DNA of 64,000 bases from Haliclystus octoradiatus (GCA_916610825.1 OU744450.1:12227307-12291306), one strand, 5' to 3'; positions 13,401 through 28,900 are shown, counted from the stretch's first letter. Program-made: numbers and translations. Notes: a model not told the origin generated them from the letters alone.

Positions 13401-16400
13401 CTTGGATTCCCTTGATTACAATTATGGTGCGGATTGAGGATTATTGAACTTGATGGAACAAACAATTTACCAAACAAATCTTCGCAAAGCAGCATTGACA
13501 ACTTATTAAAGAAAAAGAGGCTGTGGGATATTGATGACCCAAGATCAAAAATTATTTCATTAAAAATTATGGACGTGTTTGCTTTCGACAATCAACCGTT
13601 TATCATGCAGAAGACAAAGGATTTGTTGCGTTAATGGGTCATCCTGCCCCTCTCTACAAGGTGCCGTCCCGTAAATACTTCAGTGATTCTATGCTCCATG
13701 TAGCCTTCAGTAATTTGGAGCAAAAGGTAAAAAGGTTTACCAAACAGGCTGAAAGCCTTACGGTTACACAGGATATTTGGACTTGTCAGTACACAAATGA
13801 CTCATTTATAAGCTTGACAGGTCATTGGATAACAAAGACATTTAATTTTACAGCACGCTATACTCAATGCTCTATCAGCTCTATCATGTCAGAAATGCTG
13901 TCCAAATGGGATATCCCAGAATCAAAAGTTCATATATTTTTGTTAGAGACTGGGCTGCAAATGTTGCATTGAGTGGAGAGTTGTTACACATTGATTCTCT
14001 CCATTTAACCATCCATAAATTACAATTAGTTGTTGGCGATGCAGTGCTTCCCCAAAAGGCTCTAATAGATATGCTGGCTAGGGCAAGAAAAATAGTAGGA
14101 CATTTTAATCACTCGTCCAAAGTGACTGCAAAATTCAAAGACATTCAACTTGGGCTAACTATGAAGGTCCTGAAGCTGGTCCAAGTTGTACCCACACGTT
14201 GGAACTCAACGTACTACATGATTGAGCGTCTCATCACATGGAAACCAACTCTACCTTGCAGACAGCACAACTTGCGACGTAACCTTGAGTGCTAATGAAT
14301 GGAAATTAATGGAGAACATGACGAGGGTTATTCAACCAATCGAAGAATTAACGAAAATGATGAGTAAGGATTGTGCTCTTCTTAGTGACGTCATCACTTC
14401 TCGATTAACTTTAGAAAGGTAATTAGAATCTGAGAAGAATGACTCTGGGGTTTAAACAACAAAACTCGAGCTCAGAAAATCCTTAAATCAAAAGATTATT
14501 AAACGTCATAATCAGCCTTGTGAAAACGGTGTTTATTTTCACATTGAATGTTTAGGCTATAAAATTAAACCTAAAAACCACAAAATAGACTGTTATACTT
14601 GCCGCCTCGTTAGCAAACCATCTCCTAAGATTCTAATCTAGGATGTACAAAGTCCACAGACAATGATACATATATAAGTGATGACGATGTAGAAATTTCA
14701 TTAATAACACAGTCATATGAAGTTGAGAAATACAAACCATATTGTAATCTGGATGAAGAACATTTCAAGTTGATTACAAGTGCAGTTGGCTGGATTGACA
14801 ATGACATCATTCAAATGTCACAGTATCTTATCCAACAAATTGATTCATTTATTGACGGCTTCCAAAGACCTAATCTCGGCCCTTGTAAAAACTTTGACGC
14901 TGTATACGGAGACTTTATACAAATATTACATTCTGGTCGTTCACATTGGGTTTGTGTGAGCTCCATAGATTGTTTACCTGGTGTTGTTAATCTATATGAT
15001 AGCATGTATATGAATGTTGTACAAGACAAAGTTGTATCTCAAATAAAAGATTAATGGATGACGAGAGCTTTACTAATATTAATATAGTTCCTTTACAACA
15101 GCAACAAAACAGCAGTGATTGTGGTGTGTTTGCAATTGCATTTGCTACCTCTTTGGCTGATGATATACCACCACAGTGTATCGAGTACAACATTTCCGAA
15201 ATGAGAAATCATTTATTAAAATGTTTGAATCAAAATTCATTTGAATGTTTTCCTGTACAATGATAGCTAAATTGAAATTACTCAATGTCAATATTCTGAA
15301 GAATCATTTATTGTAATTTCTTAATTTATTTAATTTTAATCTACATTATGCTTTTGATGTATCTATTAAACAAACATTTGTGTTTAAAATTCATACAGTG
15401 TAGGCTATGACGTGTGTTTTAATAAAAATTTTATTTTGTTAAAATATTACTTTTTTACCTGAAACATGCTTGCACCAGTTACCTGTATACAATGGCCAGC
15501 TCATGATTTTATCGATTAATTACATTGAGTACAAACATCCCTGTGTACAAGAACCATGTTTTTGTTGTAGCTCTTGACTACCTGGGGACTGAGACAGGGA
15601 ACAAATCATTAGTTTAATGGATCTTGTTTTCAATTAAGTTAGAGTAATTGTTCACAAAAAGTGCGTAAGATCTGGATACTACATTTACGACTGCAGACAG
15701 GGGATATTCAAATACAGAACAGGGTTGATTCAGTATAATTGTAGTGATAATAATAATAATAATAATTAAATACTGCTTTTGCATATTAATGTTGTTATCA
15801 TAAGAGATAAGAGGCCTTTAGAAAACATTATTCATGCAAGGTTTGTTTGTTAAACATTATTCAAAGACTCCTAAAATTTGAAAAAATAGCTCTCTCTACA
15901 TGTCAAATTACTCTCCCTACGTGTATGCGCACATTTGCGATTCCTCTTGTTTTCTCTACATCAACTGGTGCTAGCTGGTCCTTTCCTTTAGTGAAAGCTG
16001 GTATGGTTAACTTGGCCTGGTGAAATAATAGACTATCTTCAACAGTGAATCCGCGGTCTGCCATAACCATATCTCCAGGTTTTAATAAGTTTAAAAATCC
16101 ACAATTTTCAGTTAAATATTTGTCAGAAGTACGTCCACCCCAGGATTTTGATACAAAACTAATTGTCCCTTGTGGTGTTATACCAATTAAAACCTTTACA
16201 GTGTTATGATGTTTGTAGCTAGAGAACGTCTGTGCTCTAGCTAAAATATTTGAAGGCTTTTCGATAAAAACCTCAAAACAGTCAATAATGACAGTAGTTT
16301 TTGTGCCAAATCTGTAATGGAAACATTTAGGCATGGTACGCCATAATTCCTCCCTTTCAGTCCAGGCAATAAGGGCAGTAAGTCTTCTGTCAAGTACATG

Positions 16401-19400
16401 TATCCATAATTGAAATACACGAGATATTGTAGCAAGAGAGACGTCAAATCGATAGACAAGGTCTTGCATTGGCATGTTCAATCTAAGCTTCCTTAACACT
16501 AAAGTAAATTGTTGAAATGATGACAGTAGGGTAGACTTTTTCCAAAAGGGCTTTAGCTTTCTTCATTCTTCTTTTACGTTCAGCTGTTCTTACAGCTTTT
16601 TCTGCAGCTGTGACAGTTTTTTTTTTACATTTTTAGAATGTCCTAAATTCATGGTAGGGACCCAGTCAATATTGTCTTTATTCCAGCTTTCAGCTGGTTT
16701 ATCAGGCTCAAAATGCCTGCTAAAAACTCGATCAGCTTCAATTATATCGTCCGTTAAGTCCTTACGGCTGATAGCAGATAACCATTGGGTTCGTCGTTGT
16801 TCAGATAGTCTTTCTGTTAACTCTCCTCGGTGTTTGATTATTGTAGGAACACGATAAAAACCTGCCTTTTACCGTTATTTTGCCTCCCATTCTTTCTATT
16901 GTAAACTCTTTCTTCCACTTTGAAAATGACAATTCAGACATAAGCATAATACCATGATTAGCAAATATAGAATTTACCAGAAAATCTATAAACGAAAATG
17001 CTCTTGTCCTTTACCAATATAAATGTAGCAGCCTTGCCTGGACTGGTCTGTCTTTGAAGCCTTAATACGTATTCTGAGATTATATGAGAATTGTTGCTGG
17101 TCAAAGGCAAGATCGGAAACCTGAAGGTGGACTTCGGAATTAACCCAGGGTTGCCAAGGTATCCACTGTAAACTCTGCGGCTCAGGGGAAGCACTAATAA
17201 GCCAGGTTACATGCTTCCCAGAACATAACATCATCATATTTACTGAGGTTCAACTAGTGGAATATTTATGATAACTGAGTGTTGGTGATAGGCAACCTTA
17301 GGTTAGGTCTACTTCCTTTGGTGCGTTTGATTCCTCTGGATATCATTTGTAAACATGGGCAATTGAGTAAAGGCCAGGAAAACCATGCTTGATGTGTAAG
17401 GCTTGTATAGCTGAGGGGTAGACCTTTAACATTACATCAACATTAGAGTAACATTACAGGACCTCGGCCTAGGCGCACCCCGTAATTTAGTATCATTCGT
17501 AGAAAAGCCCATAACTCAAGAAAGATAATTATAGAACAGCGACAACTCATAAAATTAAATCAATGTGTGGCAAATTTATCAAGCATGTATTGATTGAGTA
17601 ATCTCATATAAATAATTAAAAAATACTAACCCACTAATACAACTACCGTAAATTGATACTGTACTTTACCCACATGTTATTAAGCTATAGTCGTATCACT
17701 GATTAATGATTATTTCGGTGAAAGACGTGCATCTTACTTTTTTGTATATATGTATTCATATACAGTATTCATGTTACCTTTTGTCGGAGTTAGTTATTTA
17801 TGGCAAGACTTACAGAGTTGCTATACAGGAGAATGGTTATTATTATCTCTCTTTATTGATTGAATGGTTGCTGCAGACTGCCCGACTTAGATGTATTCAA
17901 TGGACCTTTAGTAATAGCCTGACGTTTTGGTAATGAATGATTATACTGAATTTCTATGTGTCGGTGAGCTCCCGACATACATCGATGGGACAATTTGCAT
18001 GTCGCAAACGTAGTAATACATCTTCCCTGGTTCCAAGATTTACAAATGTCCCCTCTTCCGTTGTTACCCTTCCCCTCCTGTACCATTAGAGCGACTTGTC
18101 GGCGAGGAAAACCCGCCGTGTTGTAGCTATACAATTGATTGTTTAGTATCGACCAATCTTTTAATTGCGTCACAGTTGCATGCTCCCCGAATGCCTTGTC
18201 GTAATTATGAGAGCCAGGCAGTACTTTGAAATTGGTGATCAGGTAGTTTATTTTATTCTGCTGGTCATGCCTTGGCTGCCTTGGAAGTATTATTGATTGT
18301 AAATGAAACATGCATTCAATTATTGTTTGAAACTATGAGCAATCAAATCATGTTGTTTTCATTATTTGTGGTTGTGATTTTTCTTTGGCAAAGTTTCAAA
18401 TCTGATAATAGTAAAGTACTGTACAGTACTACATATGTTTGCCTGCGAATCAACAATATGTAATGATTATCAATGACTCAGTCATCTCAAATCTCAATGG
18501 ATGTATTACCATGGTATAACTATTTACGATTTATGAAATCAAGTAATAACTGATAACATATTTTATCATTAATTAGTAATTCTATTCCCAACATTTTTAA
18601 CTTGAATGAAAGACAAACTATGGATTTACAACATTTACTAAGTTTCCAATATTTATTTATCTGAGAAGAACCAAAGAGGTCATCAAATCAAACGCTGTCC
18701 AATATTCATTATTTGATGATTAATGATTTGGTTCTAGGATATAATATTTACATATTTGGCTCTAAATACAGCACATGATCTGTTTCCTTGTCTTGCACAT
18801 GAGCGATACTTGCTTCGAGGTAGCTCTGAAATGCAGCTATGATGGAAAATAATGGTGTGGTGATAATCTGTTAACGTATCATAATGCTATGATTTGCTAA
18901 AAGTAAGGCTTATAAGGGAAGAAGACTACAAAAGCAACAGTATTGTACGATTTTACTCTGCAGAGAACAATGTCTTTGATTACTCACATTGTTGCCTTTG
19001 CAAAGTTGGTAATGTTGTGGTCATGAGTCATCATTCCTTTGCGTTTACACATTTAATTAACATTCTAATTTAGCCAATCATCTGTTTTAAGCTTTTTTTT
19101 CCCATTCATTTTCCAGATATTTCTAAAATTAAGGAAAATAATTTTGATGATAGCCATCTTCCTAAATAAAATAGAAAGCCATGAATCATTGTCGTCATGT
19201 CAGATTTCTGCCTGCACATACCGTATACGTTTTGAATCTGTTACTGTCCTTTACATCATCATCATCAAATTCTTCCTTTAGTTCTACCTGTTCTAGTAGA
19301 TCTCCACTGGCTTCCTGTCGCTCAAAGGATAAAATTTAAAATATTAATTACAACCTACAAAGCATTGAATGATATGGCACCAATTTATATCCAGGAATTG

Positions 19401-19891
19401 TTACATTTATACAAGCCTACTCGAGCGTTACGATCAGCAGACAAGAAGCTCCTTGTCCAGCCAAAATGCAATTTAAAAACGTACGGAAACCGGGCATTCT
19501 GTTACATGGCCCCCGAGTTATGGAACAGTTTAACTATTGACATCCGTAGTTGTACATCTCTTTCTGAGTTTAAAACGAACATTAAAACCTTCCTGTTTAA
19601 GGAGGCTTACAATTTATGAAGCTCAGTTAATTATTTGATAATTTACATTTAGTATTAGTCAAAGCATAGTCAACAGTAAAAAAAAAAAAATTATTCATTA
19701 AAGTAATCTAGTGTTCAAAGATTGTATAAATTAAGATTTAAGATTTCACCAAGATATTATATTGTTATAATATACCTAACTGATATATACCCTTCATACC
19801 TATTATGGGGGTTCTATTATAATTTCTCGATACTAATTAACTATATTGTAAAGCGCCATTGGATTATTCTAAGAAATGGCGCTATATAAAT

Positions 19892-19924
<33 letters not shown>

Positions 19925-22900
19925 GCAAGGGCAATACTGTATTATAATAATTTTCTTACTCTTCTATGCGTTCAGCATCTATAATTAGAGCGAATACAGC
20001 CATTAAATCTTGTCGCCTATTCATAGAAACCTTGTTGTTGCCATCACAAAGCCAACACCTAGTTGCCTAACACAAAATGATTTGTGCCAATTGAAAAAAT
20101 ACAAAGCGAAGACAAATAGGCTAATCATTGAAAAGTATTTGATGTTTTTTCCTATATATTTACCTGGGCATGATGTAGTAAGATTGACATGTTATCAAAC
20201 CATGCTGTCAAAATTGCTGATCTCTCAGCATGTCAGTCGTCTGTCATCACTATCGATGAATTAAGATTGGTCAATTTGCGGACCATCTTAAAGCCTGAGG
20301 TATATACCTGAAATAGATGTATCTTGTATACCTGAATACCTTGTGTACAGTATATCTAAAAATGTTATGATTTACTTTTTATTCATAAAAAATCATTCTG
20401 TCCTGTGTATATTAAACACATCCATGTACCTCTTCCGTCAATCCACAATGATACGCGACAGCTACTGGTAAAGCACCAACTTGTGTAGCAACCAAAATAA
20501 GGGTGATGCTGCTTTAGCAAGCATCAACGCTCGAGGTGGAATCAACGAAAAACACTTTTTGGCATATTGCAACTGACTGACTCTTTCCATGACAGGGCTC
20601 ACCAGTACAATGGTTGTCCCTTCTGTGCAGCATAGAAACCCTTTTTCTTTCAGATTCACTTCCTGTTTCTTTAAGTGCTGCTCAATTGACTCCAGGTTTT
20701 GTTCACCATATGCATTTGCAAGAAATTAAGAATGAATATAGCGCAACTCCCTAACACAGTAAAAGGAAGAAATTTTGACTACCATTCATTGGTATTCACC
20801 AATATCCTCGGTATCACTAATATACAATATCCTTTAAATTTTGTTATGCAATATGCATATCATAATTATTATTATCATGGTAAAGGATAGCTCAACATAT
20901 TGATGCTGTACATAATGTAATTACAGTATTGGTGTATTGGACTCTCCGATTTAGTTCAATTAATCTTTCGGACAGAGTATTTGACACAAAGAGAATATCA
21001 GTTCAGCATAACAATAAACAACATATAATACTTGATTTCTTTCAAGACTATATTAAACACTAACTTTTAATTGTGTAAATGAATATTTATTTTAACGTTA
21101 TCTAAAACAGTCTATCTCTCGCAACTTACATCTGACAAAGGAAATATATTGATGTACATAATTTTTTACTGAAATATTTACAAATGGTTGTGCGCATGCG
21201 TTAAACTTTATATGATGCGTCTTAAACATGAAACTTAATTAACTAAACAACAGAATTCTAACTATGGATTATGACGTACGAAACATTCACCCCTAGCACC
21301 GGAACAACAGTCTCTTAGTGAGGAGCGACATTATTACATGATCCATATGGTCTATTTCGTTTATCTGACATTTGCGGAATATGATGGTACATTTTATTTT
21401 CATATGGTGTGACTTTTTCTTCAAATGTACAAAATATTTTCTTTTCTTCTTTTGATTGGTTACTAATAATTGTTGGACTAGGTAGAGAGAACATTGACTT
21501 ATCTGGATTAGTTTCATCTTTATTCAATATTGTCATAAAATCCATTTGTTTTTCTGGCTTTGCCTCTCTGTTTTATTTTTCAAGTGTTCGAATATTGTCC
21601 CTTATATTTTTTACGACTTCAATTTTCATTTGATTTAATGTTATTATATTTTCATTAATTTGATATTCAATTTCATTCAATTCTGCCAGTTTCGACTTTT
21701 CAATAGAAATTGAACTTATTGTTATATTTGTAGCATTTTGATTGTCTCTATTGAGTTTACCAATAACTGTCCATCCAAACACTGAGCGTTTAGCTAATGC
21801 CAAAGAAGCACTTTTTGTTTCAATGTCCTCGTGGGCCACTGGAAGGTCTGTGCCAATTAGAATATCTATATTTCCTCCTGAACAATAAATATGTGGCACT
21901 ATAAAATGCAAATTATTTTGTTCCTCTAAATGCTTTCTATATATTACCGTAGCTGGTGCGCAAGGCTGTTTGAGCTCATAACAACCAACAGCATACCTTT
22001 GTTTTATTTTATTAATTGGTGATATTTCAATGTTGTAATACTGTGATTGCTCAATCTTTTTCTCACCCCCGCAACGATATATTTAGAGTTTTCATTTTAC
22101 CTTGTGTATTTAATTTTCTAACAAATTCCTTACTTATCATTGTCTGTGTACTTCCAGAATCAATCAAGGCTATCGTCCGTAATCCGTATTTTTTAGTCAA
22201 CTATAATCTTTAATATCCTTGAGTAATAATGAGATCAGATCATTGATGTCACCATATCTATTTTCTAATATTTTCCACGCTGCTTCTATAGTAGAACACG
22301 CCAATACATCTCTTTTAATTTCACAATGTTCATTTAACGCTCCTTGTAATCTTTGTAATTGTTCCTCGCTGTCTTGTTGATATTTCACCATTGCGTGTTC
22401 AAATCTTATTTTCCACGAAGGATAATCTCTAATGTTACCAAAAAATGTCGATATTTTCAATCTTTTCAAGTTGTGTTGCATTTTAACTGATCCAGAAGGG
22501 ATCTGTTTTTCTTTCTTAATATCACTTTCGCTTTGTCTAATATAAATTTTTGCGTTTTGACTGATGCTTGAGAAGTCTTCTAATAAATTAAAACTACATT
22601 TTTCTGAAGTATCGAGTTCGGCATCGTCCACAATAACGTCTTCTAATTGATCTATAATTTTTCTCAAAACAAAATATTTTTTTGTACAGTCTTTTAACAA
22701 TTCTTCAACTAACGATTTCGCTGGGTTGCTTCTTAAGAATACTTCTAGCTCTTTTACCACTTTATTAAATTTTCTCCTAGCAAGGGTTCTTTCTTTTTTA
22801 ATATCTTCAATAGTAGCGTTTTCCATATCTTTTTCTTCTGACGTTCTATATTGAATTTGAATGTTTTAGATTGTATCGGACTCTTTGATTTAGTTCAATT

Positions 22901-25900
22901 CATCTTTCGGACAGAGTATTTGACACAAAGAGAATATCAGTTCAGCATAACAATAAACAACATATGATACTTGATTTCTTTCAAGACTATATTAAACACT
23001 AACTTTTAATTGTGTAAATTGAATATTTATTTTAACGTTATCTAAAACAGTCTATCTCTCGCAACTTACATCTGACAAAGGAAATATATTGATGTACATA
23101 ATTTTTTACTGAAATATTTACAAATGGTTGTGCGCATGCGTTAAACTTTATATGATGCGTCTTAAACATGAAACTTTATTAAATAAACAATAGAATTATA
23201 ACTATGGATTATGACGTATGAAACAATTGGTATAATACACAAGCAACAAGCAATAGCAATTTACCTCATTGATGGCAGTTTGTGTCTATCCGCCATGTTC
23301 AGGGCATAATCTGTAGAGGTAGCTATTTCATCATGCAGAAGACTTGCATTGCAGCAGGCTAGAAAATATACCTGTTTGGTAAAATTTCCACTGCATTTCT
23401 AGTGAAGCTCTAATTATATAATAACCTGTTTAGACCTTCTTCTTAGATGACCTGTTGCTTTTGACGATTCGAGTGTCTTTGTTTACACTGAGTTAAACTT
23501 TTCTTCTTTGGTCAAGTGTTGATTGTGACCATTATATGCCTGAGTTTACAATGTACTACACTATTTGACATTACCATGGTCAATTTGCAGACCATCTTAA
23601 AACCCGATGTATATACCTGATATAGATGTATCATGTATACATGAATATTTGGGCAATCAAGCTCATCTCTTTGCTGCTGTTTCTTTCTAATGGTCTTTCA
23701 GTTTTTCTTCGACGATAGAAATCAATTTTGTTTTGCTTTCTTCGATTTTTTGCATCGTGATGTCAATATCAGCTATTTCCGAATTTTGAAATGTTTTATT
23801 TCCGTTTTTATCAGTTTTATATTTCCTATTAAACTTTTGACAGCTGGAAACATGCTGACGGCTGTATTTTTGAAGCGATGGAGCTTTTTTTAATGTTTTT
23901 GTTAAAGCATTTACTGCCTTAACAGGCTCAACAAAATCATTTTGAATTGCCAAAGATAATTTCTCAACAGGGCTTGAGCCATCATCTAGAAAAGAAGAAA
24001 TGTGTAATAGCATACTCAGGCATGAGAGAGTTCCTCGGAAAAGCTAATTTCCTCGTTTTCCATCGGCTTTAAAACAAAGCAAATTCATTGAAAATACTAG
24101 TCTTGCTATTGTTTTGGTAATTTTCCAAGTATTTTCCTTGTTTTTGACTGAGCTCGACTCTCATGCCTGCATACTAGAAGAGCACCATAATTTTAAAAAA
24201 CCTCTGATCTTGGCTCGATGAGCCGATTGGTACGAGGAATCAGTAGTCACGTTTTGCCATTGCATGATGTACGCACCAAAGTTTTCAAAACGTTTTCTGA
24301 TAGCTGCCATTTTATGAGAAAGCCATTGTGTTCCTGTTGTGCCTAGAGGCTTTACACCGCCCTTTGATGATTCCTCTGCAGAGCTTGCTATAACCCAGGT
24401 TTCTTTTAATTCGTGTAGCTTTTTGGGTGAGTTTTTGTAAATGGCATGCAAATTTTGTACCAAAGAATCAACCTTATCAAACGCTATACCTTTCAATGCA
24501 TTTTTCAATGCAAGTTCCAAACATTGCGCCAAACACCAGTTGAACATCAACCAAGGCATGTCCTTGCACATTTTCGCCTTTACCCCAGCTGTATCACCTC
24601 TATTGACAAATGCACCATCCACTCCCATTCCAACGAGTCGTAACTTGAAATCTTCAATATCTAAGGGGTATAATAATAGCATATGGTAATTAGCAAGAGT
24701 ATTGTGGTAATTTATTACTATAAATTGTAAACCTCCATCTCTGCGATGATCCTATATATATATAATGGTAATTTTATAAGATTCATGTAGGCCATCCGCA
24801 AACCAGTGGATTTAGCATATTCCCAGTAGTGCTTATAACAAGAATTGATTTCATAGCATACTAACATAGTAATCTAAATTTTCCAATCCAGTCATGATGC
24901 CTTTTTTAACCCATCTGAGGCGATATTGTCACTTCTACTTTTTCTCCAGGTGGCTTTGTATTGAGATAAAGCACAAATAACGCTTCTTGTTCAACGGTAC
25001 TGTTATCGGTGGTTCCGTCCCACAACACAATGAAGAAATTTACATTACCAACAGTATTGCAAAGAGATTGGACAATAACATCTCCAATTGAGTCAATGAA
25101 CTTCCCACTTGCTTTACTATTTCTATAGGCATTGCGAAAATCTACTCCATGAAGGGTTTCAAGCGCCAGGATGCTTTCGTACTTTTTCAATGGAAGTTCT
25201 TCTTTCGCAAAGTAATACGCTGTTTGAATTTTTTTCTAGGTGTTCTCTAACTTTTTTGTTCATCGATTCCAGCAGCACAGTTGTAATTCTGGTCTGTCCA
25301 GTACGTTTCTCTTTTTCTTTCGTGAGATTATCTTCCACGCTATTTTTTGTTCAGTATAATCTCATAGCTTCAATGTGAGGGTCAGATTTAGCATGATCTG
25401 TTACTACCGATAACCGATAATTGGTTGATCCAGTTATCCACATGTCGTTGTAATGTTTAATGCCTTTGAGATACGCTCTTTGAATTCTGTGCAAATTGTT
25501 CATCTTAATTTTCTTGCAGTTTTTCCGTCAGTTTCGTAGGAAAGGCACAATTTTGCCTCGTGGATACCTCCACTTTCCTTTTTCCAATTTTCTCCCACGG
25601 TTTCCACGGTTACTGTGCGTCCTTTTTCCCACTAGTAGATTGTTTTTCTGCTACTGGGGTCTGCACTTTTGTCACCTCAAGTACAGGACCTTCTTTCTTG
25701 TTAGAGACTTTCTTCCATTTTATTCCAAAGAATGAATTGAGGTTAGACTGTTTCCCTGCACTAGTCACAGAAGTAGTACCAATTTTAATCTTTTTAATAG
25801 GAGGCTCAATGACGCTACTCAAATCGTCCTGTGACTTACGATCACATGTTTACATTTGCCCACTTTGTATGCTCCTTCTTTGTAACCTGCATCAGTTTCA

Positions 25901-28900
25901 TTTGCTTACTGTATAGAACACAAGTTACATATAACCAATCCACAAACCAGGCATGAGTATTTGGTGTTGGGACGACCACAAGTGAAACAATTCTTATCCA
26001 ATTCAATTCTTGAAAATTCAGTTGTAGGAAGACGTATATGCAAACTATTATAATATAACTGATATATACACTTCAAGCGCCAATGACTACAATGAAAATT
26101 AAGCTATAAGTGCCCGTATAAGTAACAAACTCAAAAGTAGTGACCATAAAATTACTAATTTCCTTAAGAAGCAAGTTATGGCAGGAAAAGCACATCAACT
26201 CTTCTGACGTTTGTCTGGGTGTAACATTTTTATGTATATAGCATGTGGCATTATTTTTCTTCTTACTGTCATTCGTATCAGTAAGTTTCTACTTATTAAT
26301 TGCGTAATAAAAGTAAGCGATAAGATAAACGTTGTTTGAGCTTTCGACATTGCTTATGTCATCTTCAGAAATTTATTTAAAAAGAAAAATTATTTAAAAT
26401 ACATGAGTTATTTAAAAGTGTTAAAGTGTTACAAAGTGCTAGAAACGGGATGCGTTAATAACAATAGCTAATATTATACAAAGGCAAGAACAATAGCTTT
26501 TCAATATGCTGCTGGGAAAAGCCGAGATTTGATTGAGTCAGAATGAGTGTTGAGGTTTGGCTTGATTCGCCTGATTGCAAGCATTTCGTGAATTAAACAG
26601 TCAAACTTGTCTTTGCATTTTTTCAAAACTTTGTTTTCAGAAACGGATTTTCCGTGTTGTTGATTTACATGTGCGTAGACAGAAGACCCTTTTCTCTTGT
26701 GCTCGTCAATGCGTTGATGTAAATGTCGGCATGTATATCCGACATAATTCACTTCACACGAATCACACTGGAAACTATATACAACACATTACAATACAAT
26801 ACAATACTGTCATTCTCCTGAATAAATGCTTGAATGAATGAAATTTTAATATTTGATATTGTAATATAAACACATTTTATCTCGATATTAGGCTATCAAT
26901 GAAACTCTTTATTCATCTATTATAGCAGTCTATTTATTGTGATTTGTAAAGTGCATTTATTATATTGTCATAAAATTGTTGTTGAAGTAATTTGTGTCAA
27001 ATAACAACTTAACGGCTTCGGCTTCGGCTAACGTATAACGGTCGGGCACTTTTGCATACATGAACGTGTACAACTGACTATAGTATAATACCATAATATA
27101 GATAGATAATTATACTGTGATTGTTGCTCTACTTAATTTGATAATGTGAGATGTATTGAATCAGAACTGTAACTTTATATAAAACTACAATCGTATTAGC
27201 CTGTCTGTAGAGCGGTTTGATGAGCATAGTCTTTTCATTAGGTACAAGGTGTTAATGTGAATCTAACTGTAACTATATGCAACTACTTCATTTTAATGTT
27301 TCTATTTTTTATTTTTTCAGAGTGGCCTACTCTTATCGTCACCTGATTATACAAACATTGATAAAAATGATGCTAATTCATACTTAAAGAAATTTGAACT
27401 GTTAACTTACTATGCGAATGGTTTATTTGAAGATGAACAATATCGGAGAGCTGAGGTAAATTTTGATTTGTTTGCCGTACTTGAGCATTTTCAAATGTGT
27501 ACTGCTGTGTGGCTCTGTAACACACTAACATAATATGCGAACCAGTCTTATTTGCAAACTGATCTCCTAGGAATTATGCAACATCTGTGAAACATAATCT
27601 AAAATCAAATAAGGAAAAATCTCATTACATTTAATTATCACAGCTTTATATCTCAATCATTTTGCTATTGTCGCTATGCAGTAAAACATAAAAAAACGTA
27701 TTATCATAGAGAGCGGCATTTATACACTATTTCCTGATGTGATGTTGCTTGCTGTGAAATTTGGCATTCTCCACTTTGACTATTTTAACAAATAGAATGA
27801 TAAATCGATAGCTTTCTTTTAAATAGTCTACTACACTATCACTTAGAACACTAATTCAATTTTATTCCAAACACAAATATCAACAGCGTAGCTGATTTTT
27901 TTAATAACAACAAATCGGAGATATAATGTCAGATGGCAAAGGAACTTGTATTGAAGAAACATGGCTGACGTTCCTGTGCTGTATTCTTAAACATGCATTC
28001 AAAGAATGCAATGGTATTGAAGTTGTCTTATCTCGCACTGTACGTGCCAGCGATAAATGGTAAGGCAAAACCCTTAATGTGTTCATCTTATTTTTTAGAT
28101 GTATTTCAACAAGGCTCTGAAGCTTTGGAAGTTTGTATCGAAAATTAAAATCAGATCAGCTTCCTCGAAAGTAAGTGGAAACATTTGGTTCATTTTAGAG
28201 AGTTTATTCAATAAAGGTTTGTGAGAAATGTTCTGAGACATGAGTGAAGGATAATGAAAGCTTTGAGAATCTTCATGAAATTTTGAAGCAGGAATTTTTT
28301 TGAGCAATGTTTATCCTAGAATTTGCAGACACATTACAAACCAATCAGATTTCAGGAGTCTAACGTCATTAGTTATAGTAAGCAATTAATAAACGAGGCT
28401 GCTTGCAATGTTAAGCAATTGGCGCATTTCTTATGAATTATTGATATTTGACGCACAAGAGGTCATTGTAAGGAGAAAACAAGAAGCTATCAGAAATTGT
28501 GAGCCGCAACGGTGAGTGAATTTCGCCTTTGACTTTTCTCCTGGAGTGACTCGAGTGCGCCAAGTATAAATATCCTATAGCAAATTGTGCGCCAATTGCT
28601 TTAAGTGTGATAACTTGCATAAATTTTGGAAACATTTGCATGAACATGACCAACTTATTCTCAAGGTAATGTTTTTGAAAATTTGTGATCAAATTTGAAA
28701 TTCTTATTCATGTTATCAAGTTCAAATTGTTAGATCAATTGCGTTTTCAAACATGGTTTTTTTCTACGTTGATGGTGATTTAGCGTCATAATTCTAAACC
28801 AATCAGATTTATTGAATAACTTTCGTAACAGTAATCAGAATTACGGTATTCAGGATTTAAAAATTTTAAAAAGTAAATTGTAAGAAAACAACTTGCATAC

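Larger units (their letters stand above)
20933..23225 (-). mobile_element. Non-autonomous BEL/Pao LTR retrotransposon with TSD
   Basis: Two direct LTRs (20933-21285 and 22872-23225) begin TGTAT and end ACA, and the whole is flanked by ATTGG at 20928-20932 and 23226-23230. The minus-strand interior holds Gag (DUF1759-like) and an aspartic protease remnant, but no reverse transcriptase, RNase H or integrase. A purine tract (AGGGGTGAA on the minus strand) lies just before the downstream LTR at 21286-21294. The LTRs differ at about a dozen positions (near 3%), so the insertion is fairly young. Confidence 0.92.

Noticed and set aside
13097-18311. One continuous DIRS element
   Set aside because: RT, recombinase and Gag-like pieces share a strand but are separated by unrelated hAT, PHD/Ulp1 and ISL2EU-like sequences, and no terminal repeats were found to unite them.
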